Translations under genes and position numbers: made by a program | In this document: piece after piece, positions 1-5,757 of the stretch | Position numbering within the stretch: position 1 is the first letter of the stretch | Layout of the letters: each line of letters begins with the position of its first letter | The notes under the pieces: model-generated | Told to the model about the DNA's origin: nothing | Database searches by the model: none | The model's input: the letters and a program-made list of their open reading frames with translations, nothing else | Assembly (NCBI GenBank): GCA_937884735.1 | Contig: CAKZYI010000781.1 | Span: forward strand, 1 to 6,803 | DNA: 6,803 bases | Reading direction: 5' to 3' | DNA from: an uncultured Pleurocapsa sp. | Lineage (GTDB): Bacteria; Cyanobacteriota; Cyanobacteriia; Cyanobacteriales; Xenococcaceae

Positions 1-177
1 ACGGCTTTGGTCAAAGATGCGCGAGTCTGCTGTTGGGAAATATGCGAAATTAATCCCTTGCCCGATACCCTTAATACAATGGCGGAAAACTCCTTGGGCG
101 TGTTTCAAAGCGTGGTTGATACTATAGGCGATTGCGGAGCTAGCCTTAGGCATCGCCTTTTTGGACTGAGGGACTAG
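1..177 (+). CDS. C-terminal end of an arginase-family ureohydrolase (partial, 5' end outside window)
   Basis: Frame 1 is open from the window edge to a TAG at 175-177 and encodes 58 residues. The segment WEICEINPLPDTLNTMAENS resembles the last strand and helix of arginase/agmatinase/formimidoylglutamase proteins, where an E-[IV]-N-P motif is followed by a D, an N and a T/M-A-E helix start. None of the metal-binding motifs of the family are in view, because they lie further upstream, so the substrate (arginine, agmatine, guanidine or other) cannot be told. The gene ends 78 bp before a urea transporter on the same strand, which fits a urea-releasing enzyme. The last 18 residues or so are not recognisable and may be lineage-specific. 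The opposite strand is also open here but shows no recognisable protein. The assignment rests on a short C-terminal match made by eye. Confidence 0.62.
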   Translation, partial: TALVKDARVCCWEICEINPLPDTLNTMAENSLGVFQSVVDTIGDCGASLRHRLFGLRD

Positions 178-255
178 GACAAAGGCTTTAGCCGCATGTG
201 TGGGAGATTGGGAGATTGGGAGATTGGGTGACTTATAAAAGGGATAAATGATTAG
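178..255 (+). promoter_or_regulatory. Spacer between ureohydrolase and urea transporter, with a weak -10-like box
   Basis: This 78-bp gap holds an 8-bp tandem repeat (202-228) and a TATAAA at 234-239 that could serve as a -10 element. TTGGGA at 208-213 is the only -35 candidate, and its 20-bp spacing is long. A weak purine-rich stretch AAAAGGGA (237-244) precedes the transporter ATG. The gap is short enough for co-transcription with the upstream gene, so a separate promoter is only a possibility. Confidence 0.25.
202..228. repeat. 8-bp tandem repeat, unit GGGAGATT, 3.4 copies
   Basis: Three perfect units (202-209, 210-217, 218-225) are followed by GGG at 226-228. It is a short tandemly repeated sequence of the kind scattered through cyanobacterial intergenic DNA. 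It lies 27 bp upstream of the transporter start, so a change in copy number would alter leader or promoter spacing. The units themselves are seen directly; any function is inferred. Confidence 0.85.
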
Positions 256-1887
256 ATGAAACAGACATCTGTACCATTACAAGAAATAATCTCGCGGGTT
301 GTTATACCTAACGAAAGAACTATTGATCGCTCTCCTGGCTTTTGGACGGGATTGGGAACTATGCAGCAACTCAATCAGCGTCTGGAAAATCAACCGTTTT
401 TGGACTTTATTAATTACAATCTGCGGGGTATCGGACAGGTTATTTTTGTCAACAATCCTATTAGTGGCTTATTAATTCTGCTGGCGTTGTTTATTCAATC
501 CCCTTGGGTGGGATTAATGAGTCTTATCGGCGTAGTTAGTTCGACAGCAAGCGCGATCGCACTGGGGTTAAACCGAGATACGATTCGCAACGGGATTTTT
601 GGCTACAACGGTATTTTGGTAGGGGCTGCGTTAGCTACTTTTGGTAGTTCGGGGAATGGTAGCTGGAATTTTGTTTGGGCGATCGCAATTATTGTTTTTT
701 CGGTTTTAACTACGGTAATGCAAAAAACCTTTGGGGTTTGGTGGGCGAATACTTTTAGATCTCCGCCCCTAACATTACCCTTTAACATTGCCACTCTATT
801 ATTTTTGAGTCTAATAACTTTTATTCCTCAATCTGTCTTTAAATTAGGCGAAGCATTGATCGCCCCATCTATTCCCAATTTTTGGTCGGCGGATAAGCTG
901 ATAACAGCGCTGCCAATTAGTTTCGGACAGGTTTTTTTAGCAGACAAACTAATAGCAGGAAGCCTGGTTTTACTTGCCGTTGCAATCTGTACGCCTTTTG
1001 GTGCGCTAGTTGGTTTAACGGGGGCATTTTTGGGAATCGCAGTCGGGGCAATATTAGGCATCGTACCGCCAGATATTTATGCAGGATTGTGGGGCTACAA
1101 TTCAGTGTTAGCAGCTATGGCAATTGGGGGAATTTTTTATGCTCCTAATATCCGCAGTTTTGCAATAGGTTCTGGCTGTGCCTTGCTCTCTACGTTAATA
1201 ATTCCCATGTTAGGAATTGTCGCCAAACCTTTAGGATTACCCGTTCTTACTCTACCTTTTTGTCTAGTAACGATTGCCTTTTTTATTTTGTTAAGTAGAT
1301 CGCTTCCTTCTTTAGTTCCCGTCGCACTCCACTCTGTTACTAGCCCAGAAGCACACCGACACCGTTTTTTACTCGCCAAAGATATTATTGGTAATTTTCG
1401 CCGTCAATTGCAAATTGCCATAAGTGGTAAAGGACGTAATTTTATGTTCGATAAGGCTAGCGAAGCTGTTAGAGGAGATTTACGTTATGTATTTGATGCC
1501 ATAGATAGCGATCGCAGTGGAAGACTATCAACAGCCGAATTATCTAGCTACCTGACTAAAGGAAATCAAAACATGGACGAGTCAGAATTGAATTATTTAT
1601 TTAATTGTATGGATCGCGATCGCAACGGCAAAATTGACTTTGAAGAGTTCGGCGAATTGATGCTCAGACATCGGCGTTTGATGGCAAAGTATGACGCATT
1701 TATGACCTATTTTCTACCTATTGATACCGATCAAAACGATTTGATTAGCATTCTAGAAATGAACGTAGCTTTAGCTAGCGTTAACGAACCACCGTTAAAC
1801 CGAGAAGAAGTAAATTATCTACAACAGCGTACTGGCAGTCATTCTTTTACCTGGAATCAGTTTATCGAACTGTTACTTCTGACTTAA
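256..1887 (+). CDS. Urea transporter (UT family) with C-terminal EF-hand calcium-binding domain
   Basis: This 543-residue membrane protein should move urea down its gradient through a channel-like pore. Residues about 30-350 are the UT domain, built as two homologous halves. Half one has RGIGQVIFVNNPISG (58-71) and LTLPFN (172-177); half two has FGQVFL (223-228) and LPVLTLPF (328-335). From the family alignment, Gln61, Gln225, Thr173 and Thr332 correspond to the selectivity-filter Gln and Thr pairs of mammalian UT-B and the bacterial homologue dvUT. NRDTIRNGIFGYNG (106-119) and WGYNSVLAA (279-287) are the paired pore-helix motifs. Residues about 400-543 are cytosolic-type EF-hands: canonical loops at 417-428 (DSDRSGRLSTAE) and 453-464 (DRDRNGKIDFEE), a weaker one at 490-501 (DTDQNDLISILE, Gly6 replaced by Asp), and a degenerate fourth near 525-536. 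A basic linker (362-395) joins the two parts. ATG 256 is preceded by only a weak SD, and the UT homology begins soon after it. The upstream neighbour is a probable ureohydrolase. Calcium gating is inferred from the fusion alone. Confidence 0.93.
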   Translation: MKQTSVPLQEIISRVVIPNERTIDRSPGFWTGLGTMQQLNQRLENQPFLDFINYNLRGIGQVIFVNNPISGLLILLALFIQSPWVGLMSLIGVVSSTASAIALGLNRDTIRNGIFGYNGILVGAALATFGSSGNGSWNFVWAIAIIVFSVLTTVMQKTFGVWWANTFRSPPLTLPFNIATLLFLSLITFIPQSVFKLGEALIAPSIPNFWSADKLITALPISFGQVFLADKLIAGSLVLLAVAICTPFGALVGLTGAFLGIAVGAILGIVPPDIYAGLWGYNSVLAAMAIGGIFYAPNIRSFAIGSGCALLSTLIIPMLGIVAKPLGLPVLTLPFCLVTIAFFILLSRSLPSLVPVALHSVTSPEAHRHRFLLAKDIIGNFRRQLQIAISGKGRNFMFDKASEAVRGDLRYVFDAIDSDRSGRLSTAELSSYLTKGNQNMDESELNYLFNCMDRDRNGKIDFEEFGELMLRHRRLMAKYDAFMTYFLPIDTDQNDLISILEMNVALASVNEPPLNREEVNYLQQRTGSHSFTWNQFIELLLLT

Positions 1888-2002
1888 GCTAGTTGAGCCA
1901 AAATCTTGTATATCCGACTTTTTAAACTTTTTAAAGGTTCTGCGATCGAGGAATATTGAAGAAGTAGAAGTAGGTGATGGTGCAGAAAATAGCGATCGAT
2001 AA
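1888..2002. other. Convergent intergenic region between transporter and methyltransferase
   Basis: This 115-bp stretch separates two converging stop codons. It contains two degenerate HIP1-like sites (GCGATCGA at 1943-1950 and 1991-1998) and a run of CTTTTTAAA-like repeats at about 1918-1937. No convincing GC-rich stem followed by a T-run is visible on either strand, so I do not call an intrinsic terminator. Confidence 0.5.
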
Positions 2003-2800
2003 TTATTTTTTCGTTCCCCAAACCTGAAATATTCTGGGTAAGCTAATAATCGTTTCTGGGTTTTGAGCCAGTTTATTCAGTTCGGCAATAAGTCCGTCAA
2101 TTTCATCAGGTGATGACAAGTCTTGTTCTAAAACAGCATTACGAATCTTTTCTATTGTTATGGGTGCAACTAATTTTCCTTCTCCTGTCATTAAGGCTGG
2201 CTGAACTAGATTAAAGCCAACCTCTTCAAATCCAGCTTTTTTAAACATTCCAGGTAGCTTGACCCCAATTTCCGAGTCTCCCCCCTTATTTCGCACTACC
2301 TGTTGATAGAGTTCAATATATTTATCGAAAGCTAACGACTTTGGATAACAGAAATGTCCAGCAAATTCAATATCTTCCACCGCAACAATACCCCCTTGTT
2401 TAACTGCTGTTTTAAGCTTCTCAATATCAGTTTTAGGATCTCTTAAATGTGTAAGTAGAAAACGAGTATAGGTAAGATCGTATTTATTTACCTCATCTAA
2501 AGAAAAAGCATCAGCTATTTCAAATTCGACATTAGTTAAATTTAGCTTTTGACAATCTTCCCGATTCAGCTTGACGATAGTTTCATCCAATTCCCAACCG
2601 ACAACTTTGCCTTCTTTTCCCAACAAAGCAGCCAATTCAAAAGTAACGTCTCCCCCACCACAGCCCAAGTCCAAACAGTGCATCCCTGGTTCAATTCTCA
2701 AACCCTGTAAGAAACTCAGAGTATAAGGCTGCATAACTCCAGACAAAACTTTTAGTCTCGATTTACCCTCTGCCCCACCTGCGATCGCATAATGTTTCAT
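2003..2800 (-). CDS. Class I SAM-dependent methyltransferase
   Basis: The 265-residue soluble protein has the Rossmann methyltransferase core. Motif I, CLDLGCGGGDVTFELA, is at residues 42-57 and binds S-adenosylmethionine. The acidic residue after strand 2 that would hold the ribose is in GWELD (Glu70). FEIADAF (93-99) is the adenine-contacting strand-3 region, TYTRFLLTHLRDP (110-122) is motif IV-like, and GGIVAVEDIEF (136-146) is the post-IV strand. The N-terminus (YAIAGGAEGKSRLKVLSGVM, 4-23) and the CGGGDVT signature resemble a common bacterial group of small-molecule methyltransferases annotated only as methyltransferase-domain proteins. The acceptor is unknown, and no neighbour suggests one. 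The start at 2798-2800 gives a normal family N-terminus, and a HIP1 site lies within codons 4-7. No strong ribosome binding site is visible. It is divergent from the transposase gene and convergent with the urea transporter. Confidence 0.88.
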   Translation of the reverse strand: MKHYAIAGGAEGKSRLKVLSGVMQPYTLSFLQGLRIEPGMHCLDLGCGGGDVTFELAALLGKEGKVVGWELDETIVKLNREDCQKLNLTNVEFEIADAFSLDEVNKYDLTYTRFLLTHLRDPKTDIEKLKTAVKQGGIVAVEDIEFAGHFCYPKSLAFDKYIELYQQVVRNKGGDSEIGVKLPGMFKKAGFEEVGFNLVQPALMTGEGKLVAPITIEKIRNAVLEQDLSSPDEIDGLIAELNKLAQNPETIISLPRIFQVWGTKK

Positions 2801-2839
2801 ATTTGTTTAATATTTATTATTTACTTCAAATTTGCTCGT

Positions 2840-2860
2840 AGTAAGCCTTTTAGGGCTACT
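2840..2860. repeat. REP-like hairpin, left outer copy (element A)
   Basis: AGT-(A)-AGCC pairs with GGCT-ACT around a TTTTAG loop, giving a 7-bp stem with one bulge. The 18-mer AGTAAGCCTTTTAGGGCT (2840-2857) matches 16 of 18 bases of the copy at 3565-3582 on the far side of the transposase gene, in the same orientation. CAAGCTT follows at 2861-2867, as it does near the other elements. Confidence 0.6.
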
Positions 2861-2904
2861 CAAGCTTAGTTCATTTTAATTTTTATTTTTAGGCGGGGAA
2901 TATT

Positions 2905-2934
2905 AAGGCTAAAGCCTGAACTACATACAAGCTT
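2905..2934. repeat. REP-like direct repeat, left inner copy (element B)
   Basis: The palindromic core AAGGCTAAAGCC (2905-2916) is followed by a 12-nt tail and AAGCTT (2929-2934). It recurs at 3530-3561 downstream of the transposase in the same orientation, with the same core, a similar tail (TGAACTACATAC against TTAACAAACGTATC) and the same AAGCTT end. The element ends 5 bp before the transposase ATG. Palindromes flanking a RAYT gene are the normal hallmark of REP/BIME partners of these enzymes. Confidence 0.7.
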
Positions 2935-2939
2935 AACTC

Positions 2940-3521
2940 ATGTATGAATATCGCCAACTCACCTCAGAACAAAAAGCAGAACTAGTAGCACGACGTTTAG
3001 CTAGGGGTTTCCCGCCTCATTCACCGCCTCACCCCATTCGTTTACAAACCTTTTATCTGCTAACAGCAGCCTGTTACGAACACAAACATCTTTTATCCCA
3101 ATCTCGTCGTCAACAACTGCTCGATCTTATCTTTGAAAAATTTATCGAAGAGAGCATGAAAATTCGCGCTTGGGTAATTCTATCCAACCACTATCATCTT
3201 TTAGTTTATGTGAATAACTTCGATCGCTTGGGCAAACTATTCAACCTCATACATGGCTCAACTTCGCGTCAGTGGAACTTAGAAGACAACACAACAGGAC
3301 GTAAAAATTGGTACTGTTATTCAGACCGCGCCATTCGTTCTGAAAGATATTACTACACAACTCTAAACTATATTCACTACAATCCTGTCAAACATGGTTA
3401 TGTGAAATCTCCCTACGATTGGTCTGAGAGTAGCGTTCATTTGTACTTAGAAAACTATGGTAGAAAGTGGTTGAGAGATGCTTGGGTTCAATACCCTTTA
3501 AGAGGCTACGGCAAAGGATGA
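2940..3521 (+). CDS. REP-associated tyrosine transposase (RAYT), IS200-like HUH/Y1 superfamily
   Basis: The 193-residue single-strand DNA nuclease/transposase belongs to the Y1_Tnp superfamily. The metal-binding HUH motif is His84-Tyr-His86 in LSNHYHLLVY (81-90). The probable nucleophile is Tyr144 in NYIHYNPVKHGYV (143-155), matching the RYIHxNPV-type signature that separates RAYTs from classical IS200/IS605 TnpA; Tyr147 is the alternative. AWVILSNHYHLLV is the typical core strand. The N-terminus (about 1-30) is family-like, and the C-terminal tail (170-193) is basic. Length is normal for a RAYT, and no frameshift or stop is seen, so the enzyme looks intact. Known RAYTs act on REP palindromes in trans or in cis and usually occur once per genome rather than as multicopy insertion sequences. 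The gene is bracketed by two pairs of REP-like repeats. No Shine-Dalgarno is seen before ATG 2940, because the spacing is taken up by the left repeat. Confidence 0.9.
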   Translation: MYEYRQLTSEQKAELVARRLARGFPPHSPPHPIRLQTFYLLTAACYEHKHLLSQSRRQQLLDLIFEKFIEESMKIRAWVILSNHYHLLVYVNNFDRLGKLFNLIHGSTSRQWNLEDNTTGRKNWYCYSDRAIRSERYYYTTLNYIHYNPVKHGYVKSPYDWSESSVHLYLENYGRKWLRDAWVQYPLRGYGKG

Positions 3522-3529
3522 AATTAATT

Positions 3530-3561
3530 AAGGCTAAAGCCTTAACAAACGTATCAAGCTT
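3530..3561. repeat. REP-like direct repeat, right inner copy (element B')
   Basis: The core AAGGCTAAAGCC (3530-3541) is identical to that at 2905-2916. It is followed by a 14-nt tail and AAGCTT (3556-3561). It begins 8 bp after the transposase stop and lies in the same orientation as the left copy. With two more T bases (AAGGCTAAAGCCTT, 3530-3543) the core becomes a 6-bp inverted repeat around AA. Confidence 0.7.
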
Positions 3562-3564
3562 CAT

Positions 3565-3588
3565 AGTTAGCCCTTTAGGGCTTTAACT
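3565..3588. repeat. REP-like hairpin, right outer copy (element A'), overlapping the ancestral RTX-gene stop
   Basis: AGTTA-GCCC pairs with GGGC-(TT)-TAACT around a TTTA loop: a 9-bp stem with a 2-nt bulge. It is a near-copy of 2840-2857. The minus-strand TAA at 3583-3585, which would end the full-length RTX esterase, lies inside the right arm. It may act as a bidirectional transcription barrier between the transposase and the converging RTX gene, but no T-run follows on either strand. Confidence 0.6.
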
Positions 3589-3861
3589 AAAAGCAAAGCT
3601 ATTTCTATTTAAAGAATTAGCATTAATATCATTTAGTACAGCTAAATCCGAACCATTTACAGTAATTAAGACATCAGTATTGGTTTGAGAAATAGTCAAA
3701 TCGTCAAAACTAACATCCAAACCTGCAATACCAATTACATCTTCACCCAAAGTAAAATCGGTAATAGTATTACTAAATTCAGGAATTGACGCTGCTGCAA
3801 TCCAAAACTGGGCTGCACCCGCATCACCTGTAATTGTATTACTGCCACCCGATGTTGCAAA
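3583..3861 (-). pseudogene. Severed C-terminal module of the RTX esterase, in frame beyond a TAA
   Basis: Reading the minus strand in the same frame as the esterase gene, 92 sense codons follow the TAA at 3862-3864 before the next stop (TAA, 3583-3585). The product would begin FATSGGSNTITGDAGAAQFW and end NSLNRNSFAFS. It carries the features of the C-terminal module common on cyanobacterial RTX proteins: a GGxNTITGxAGAxQFWI segment, ITDFTLGEDVIGI, and a short hydrophobic-ended tail without charge (FAFS). In such proteins the extreme C-terminus carries the type I secretion signal. There is no frameshift and no second stop, so this looks like coding sequence separated by a single nonsense change rather than chance. 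It has no start codon or ribosome binding site of its own. Confidence 0.8.
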
Positions 3862-5757
3862 TTACTGGTCATCTCCTTCTCCACCGAAAATGCGATCGCC
3901 TTCTCCTAAAACAATGGCATCGCTACCATTCCCGCCATAAATGCGATTATCGCCACCACTGGCTACAGAAGTATCAATCAAATCGTTAGAGTCACCAGCA
4001 AAAACCAATTGATTGCCGCCATCTACTTCAATAATATCCGCTTCGGTCGTACCAAAAACTGGACTGGGTAAATTGGGAGTTGTATCCGCATCAATTAGAT
4101 TAGTAACTACTCGATCGCTTTCAGGATTGACATTGTAATCCTCTCCCTCAGTTAAAACAGTTGTAAAATTTTCTTCTCCTTCCTCAATATTATCGATTAC
4201 AACTTCAGAAACTAACACTGCTTCGGTTTCGCCTTCAGCAATAGTAATATTAAAGCCCTCTGAAACTTCACCTACATTGTCAAAATCGACAAAGTCCACC
4301 ATATCTTCGCCAATAATTTGATGTACTTGCGCCGTTGGATGATATTCGTCCCAGAAGTAATATTCAGCGGGATTACCGCTAGGGGTTTCGACGGGAAAAA
4401 CTGGTTGATAAGGATCGTCGATGTTGGTCAGACCATATTCTTCGGGGTTAGCACGAATTTCATCGCTGATTGCTTCGTGGTCGTACAATACAATATCAAC
4501 GCCTAATTCTTCTTCAAGCGTTACTAATTCTTGTGGGAGAAGACTATTAACCTCTTCTGTAAATAAGGCTGCGTCCTCTGCCTGTTCAAACTCTATCGTA
4601 CCTGGCAAGATGCCTAGATCGGAAGAATTAACGATAAAAAATTCCTCTGCGCCTAATGCTGCTATATTAGATATTTTTTGTTTAATATTATCTACGGTTT
4701 GATTCGCTAAATCCTCAATTGTTCCAGGTAGACCAAAATCACTAAATTCAAAAAAGTCATTCGCCGAAGCGAAGATAAAATAAAGTGCGTCAGGATCAGC
4801 TGGTTGTCCTGCAAGATCTGCAGAAAACTGTTCGACTTGTCCAGATACTCCCGTATTTTGGAAAGAATCTAACCAACTATAATAATTGCCATCGCCACTT
4901 TTTGCCCCACCTACCGCATAGTTAGTCAAATCGACATCAAGGTTTTTGGCTAATACTTCAACTGCTGTTAGCCCATTAGTCCAACGTCCTTCTTCGTCAT
5001 ATAGTTCCAACTCTGGGTCTGCAGGCAAAATAAATGAGTCGGGTACACCAGCCTCTACCGCAGCAGTCGAAATTTCTAAAGACAGTCCTTCGTCTGAATA
5101 GCTGTCTCCAAAAGCATAAATCTGGGAAATTGATTCATTACCAGTAGTGATGAATTCAAACTCCGCAATATTGCTACTGCCTTCCACAAAATAATTAACA
5201 TCTCCAGGAGCGGGGTCGTTGTTATCGATTATCGATAGAAATAAAGATAGTCCTCCTGCTGGTGCGGGTGTATCCAAAGTAATGTTCCAAGCAAAGGTTT
5301 CCCCTTCACTAGCGGTTACAGTTGCGGTCGTGATGCTTACTGTAGGCGGAGTTATATTGTCCTCAATCGTAGTAACGATAGTATTGGAGTTGGGGTCGGC
5401 AATATAGGTTGCGTCTGGCAATAGAGTTAGGGAATAGGTTTCATCGCCCTCATCGAGATTGTCTTCAATGGCAGCAATACCAAAAGTAGCCTCAGTTTCT
5501 CCTTCAGCTATGGTCAAGCTGGCGGTAATTGTGCCGTCCTCTTCTACCTGTCCAAAGTCAACAATATTACTAATTAATTCGGGGGGAAATTCGGTATCTG
5601 CCCCCTCTCCATCAGGATCGTCAATATTTATTTTGACCGTTAATCCTCCTGCTGGTGCGGGTTCGCTGAGATGGAAAGTTAAAAGCTGTGCCTCGCCTCC
5701 TTCGGTAATTTGGGTAAGATTGGCACTAAAACTAACTATAGGTAAATTTTCGCTCAT
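3862..5757 (-). CDS. Calx-beta / GDSL (SGNH) esterase / RTX protein, truncated at its C-terminus
   Basis: The 631-residue acidic protein is likely an extracellular lipolytic or esterase enzyme. It has no Sec signal peptide, as expected for type I export. Residues 6-134 form Calx-beta 1, with the calcium-site motif EDNLDEGDETYSL at 98-110. Calx-beta 2 begins at 138 (SEPAPAGG at 31-38 is echoed by DTPAPAGG at 162-169), stops near 207, and resumes at about 500 with FNITIAEGETEA and IDNIEEGEENF. Between them lies an SGNH hydrolase: block I YAFGDSYSDEG (214-224, nucleophile Ser219), block II NYAVGGAKSG (279-288), block III ASAND (330-334, Asn333) and block V WDEYHP (469-474, Asp470 and His473). 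The oxyanion Gly of block III is a Ser here. Residues 600-631 begin RTX repeats (GGNGSDAIV, GGEGDDQ). A TAA then ends the frame at the eighth position of a nonapeptide, although homologous sequence continues. ATG at 5755-5757 gives a plausible N-terminus; no SD is obvious. Confidence 0.85.
   Translation of the reverse strand: MSENLPIVSFSANLTQITEGGEAQLLTFHLSEPAPAGGLTVKINIDDPDGEGADTEFPPELISNIVDFGQVEEDGTITASLTIAEGETEATFGIAAIEDNLDEGDETYSLTLLPDATYIADPNSNTIVTTIEDNITPPTVSITTATVTASEGETFAWNITLDTPAPAGGLSLFLSIIDNNDPAPGDVNYFVEGSSNIAEFEFITTGNESISQIYAFGDSYSDEGLSLEISTAAVEAGVPDSFILPADPELELYDEEGRWTNGLTAVEVLAKNLDVDLTNYAVGGAKSGDGNYYSWLDSFQNTGVSGQVEQFSADLAGQPADPDALYFIFASANDFFEFSDFGLPGTIEDLANQTVDNIKQKISNIAALGAEEFFIVNSSDLGILPGTIEFEQAEDAALFTEEVNSLLPQELVTLEEELGVDIVLYDHEAISDEIRANPEEYGLTNIDDPYQPVFPVETPSGNPAEYYFWDEYHPTAQVHQIIGEDMVDFVDFDNVGEVSEGFNITIAEGETEAVLVSEVVIDNIEEGEENFTTVLTEGEDYNVNPESDRVVTNLIDADTTPNLPSPVFGTTEADIIEVDGGNQLVFAGDSNDLIDTSVASGGDNRIYGGNGSDAIVLGEGDRIFGGEGDDQ
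5251..5662. repeat. Internal duplicated 19-mer marking two Calx-beta domains
   Basis: TCCTCCTGCTGGTGCGGGT occurs at 5251-5269 and again at 5644-5662, in the same orientation and codon frame. On the minus strand it encodes the PAPAGG turn in each Calx-beta domain. The perfect nucleotide match in otherwise diverged domains suggests fairly recent duplication or conversion of the module. Confidence 0.75.

Noticed and set aside
1..153. Minus-strand open frame starting at ATG 151-153 and open to the window edge
   Set aside because: It shows no recognisable family, while the plus strand over the same bases gives an arginase-like C-terminus with a stop, followed by a related gene.
248..259. ATG at 248 as start of a leader peptide or alternative transporter start
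   Set aside because: It reads ATG ATT AGA TGA, three codons, out of frame with the transporter. Its stop overlaps the ATG at 256, but nothing else supports a leader.
2840..3588. CRISPR array or att site interpretation of the repeats flanking the transposase
   Set aside because: There are only two copies of each element, separated by a gene, with no regular spacers and no tRNA or integrase nearby.
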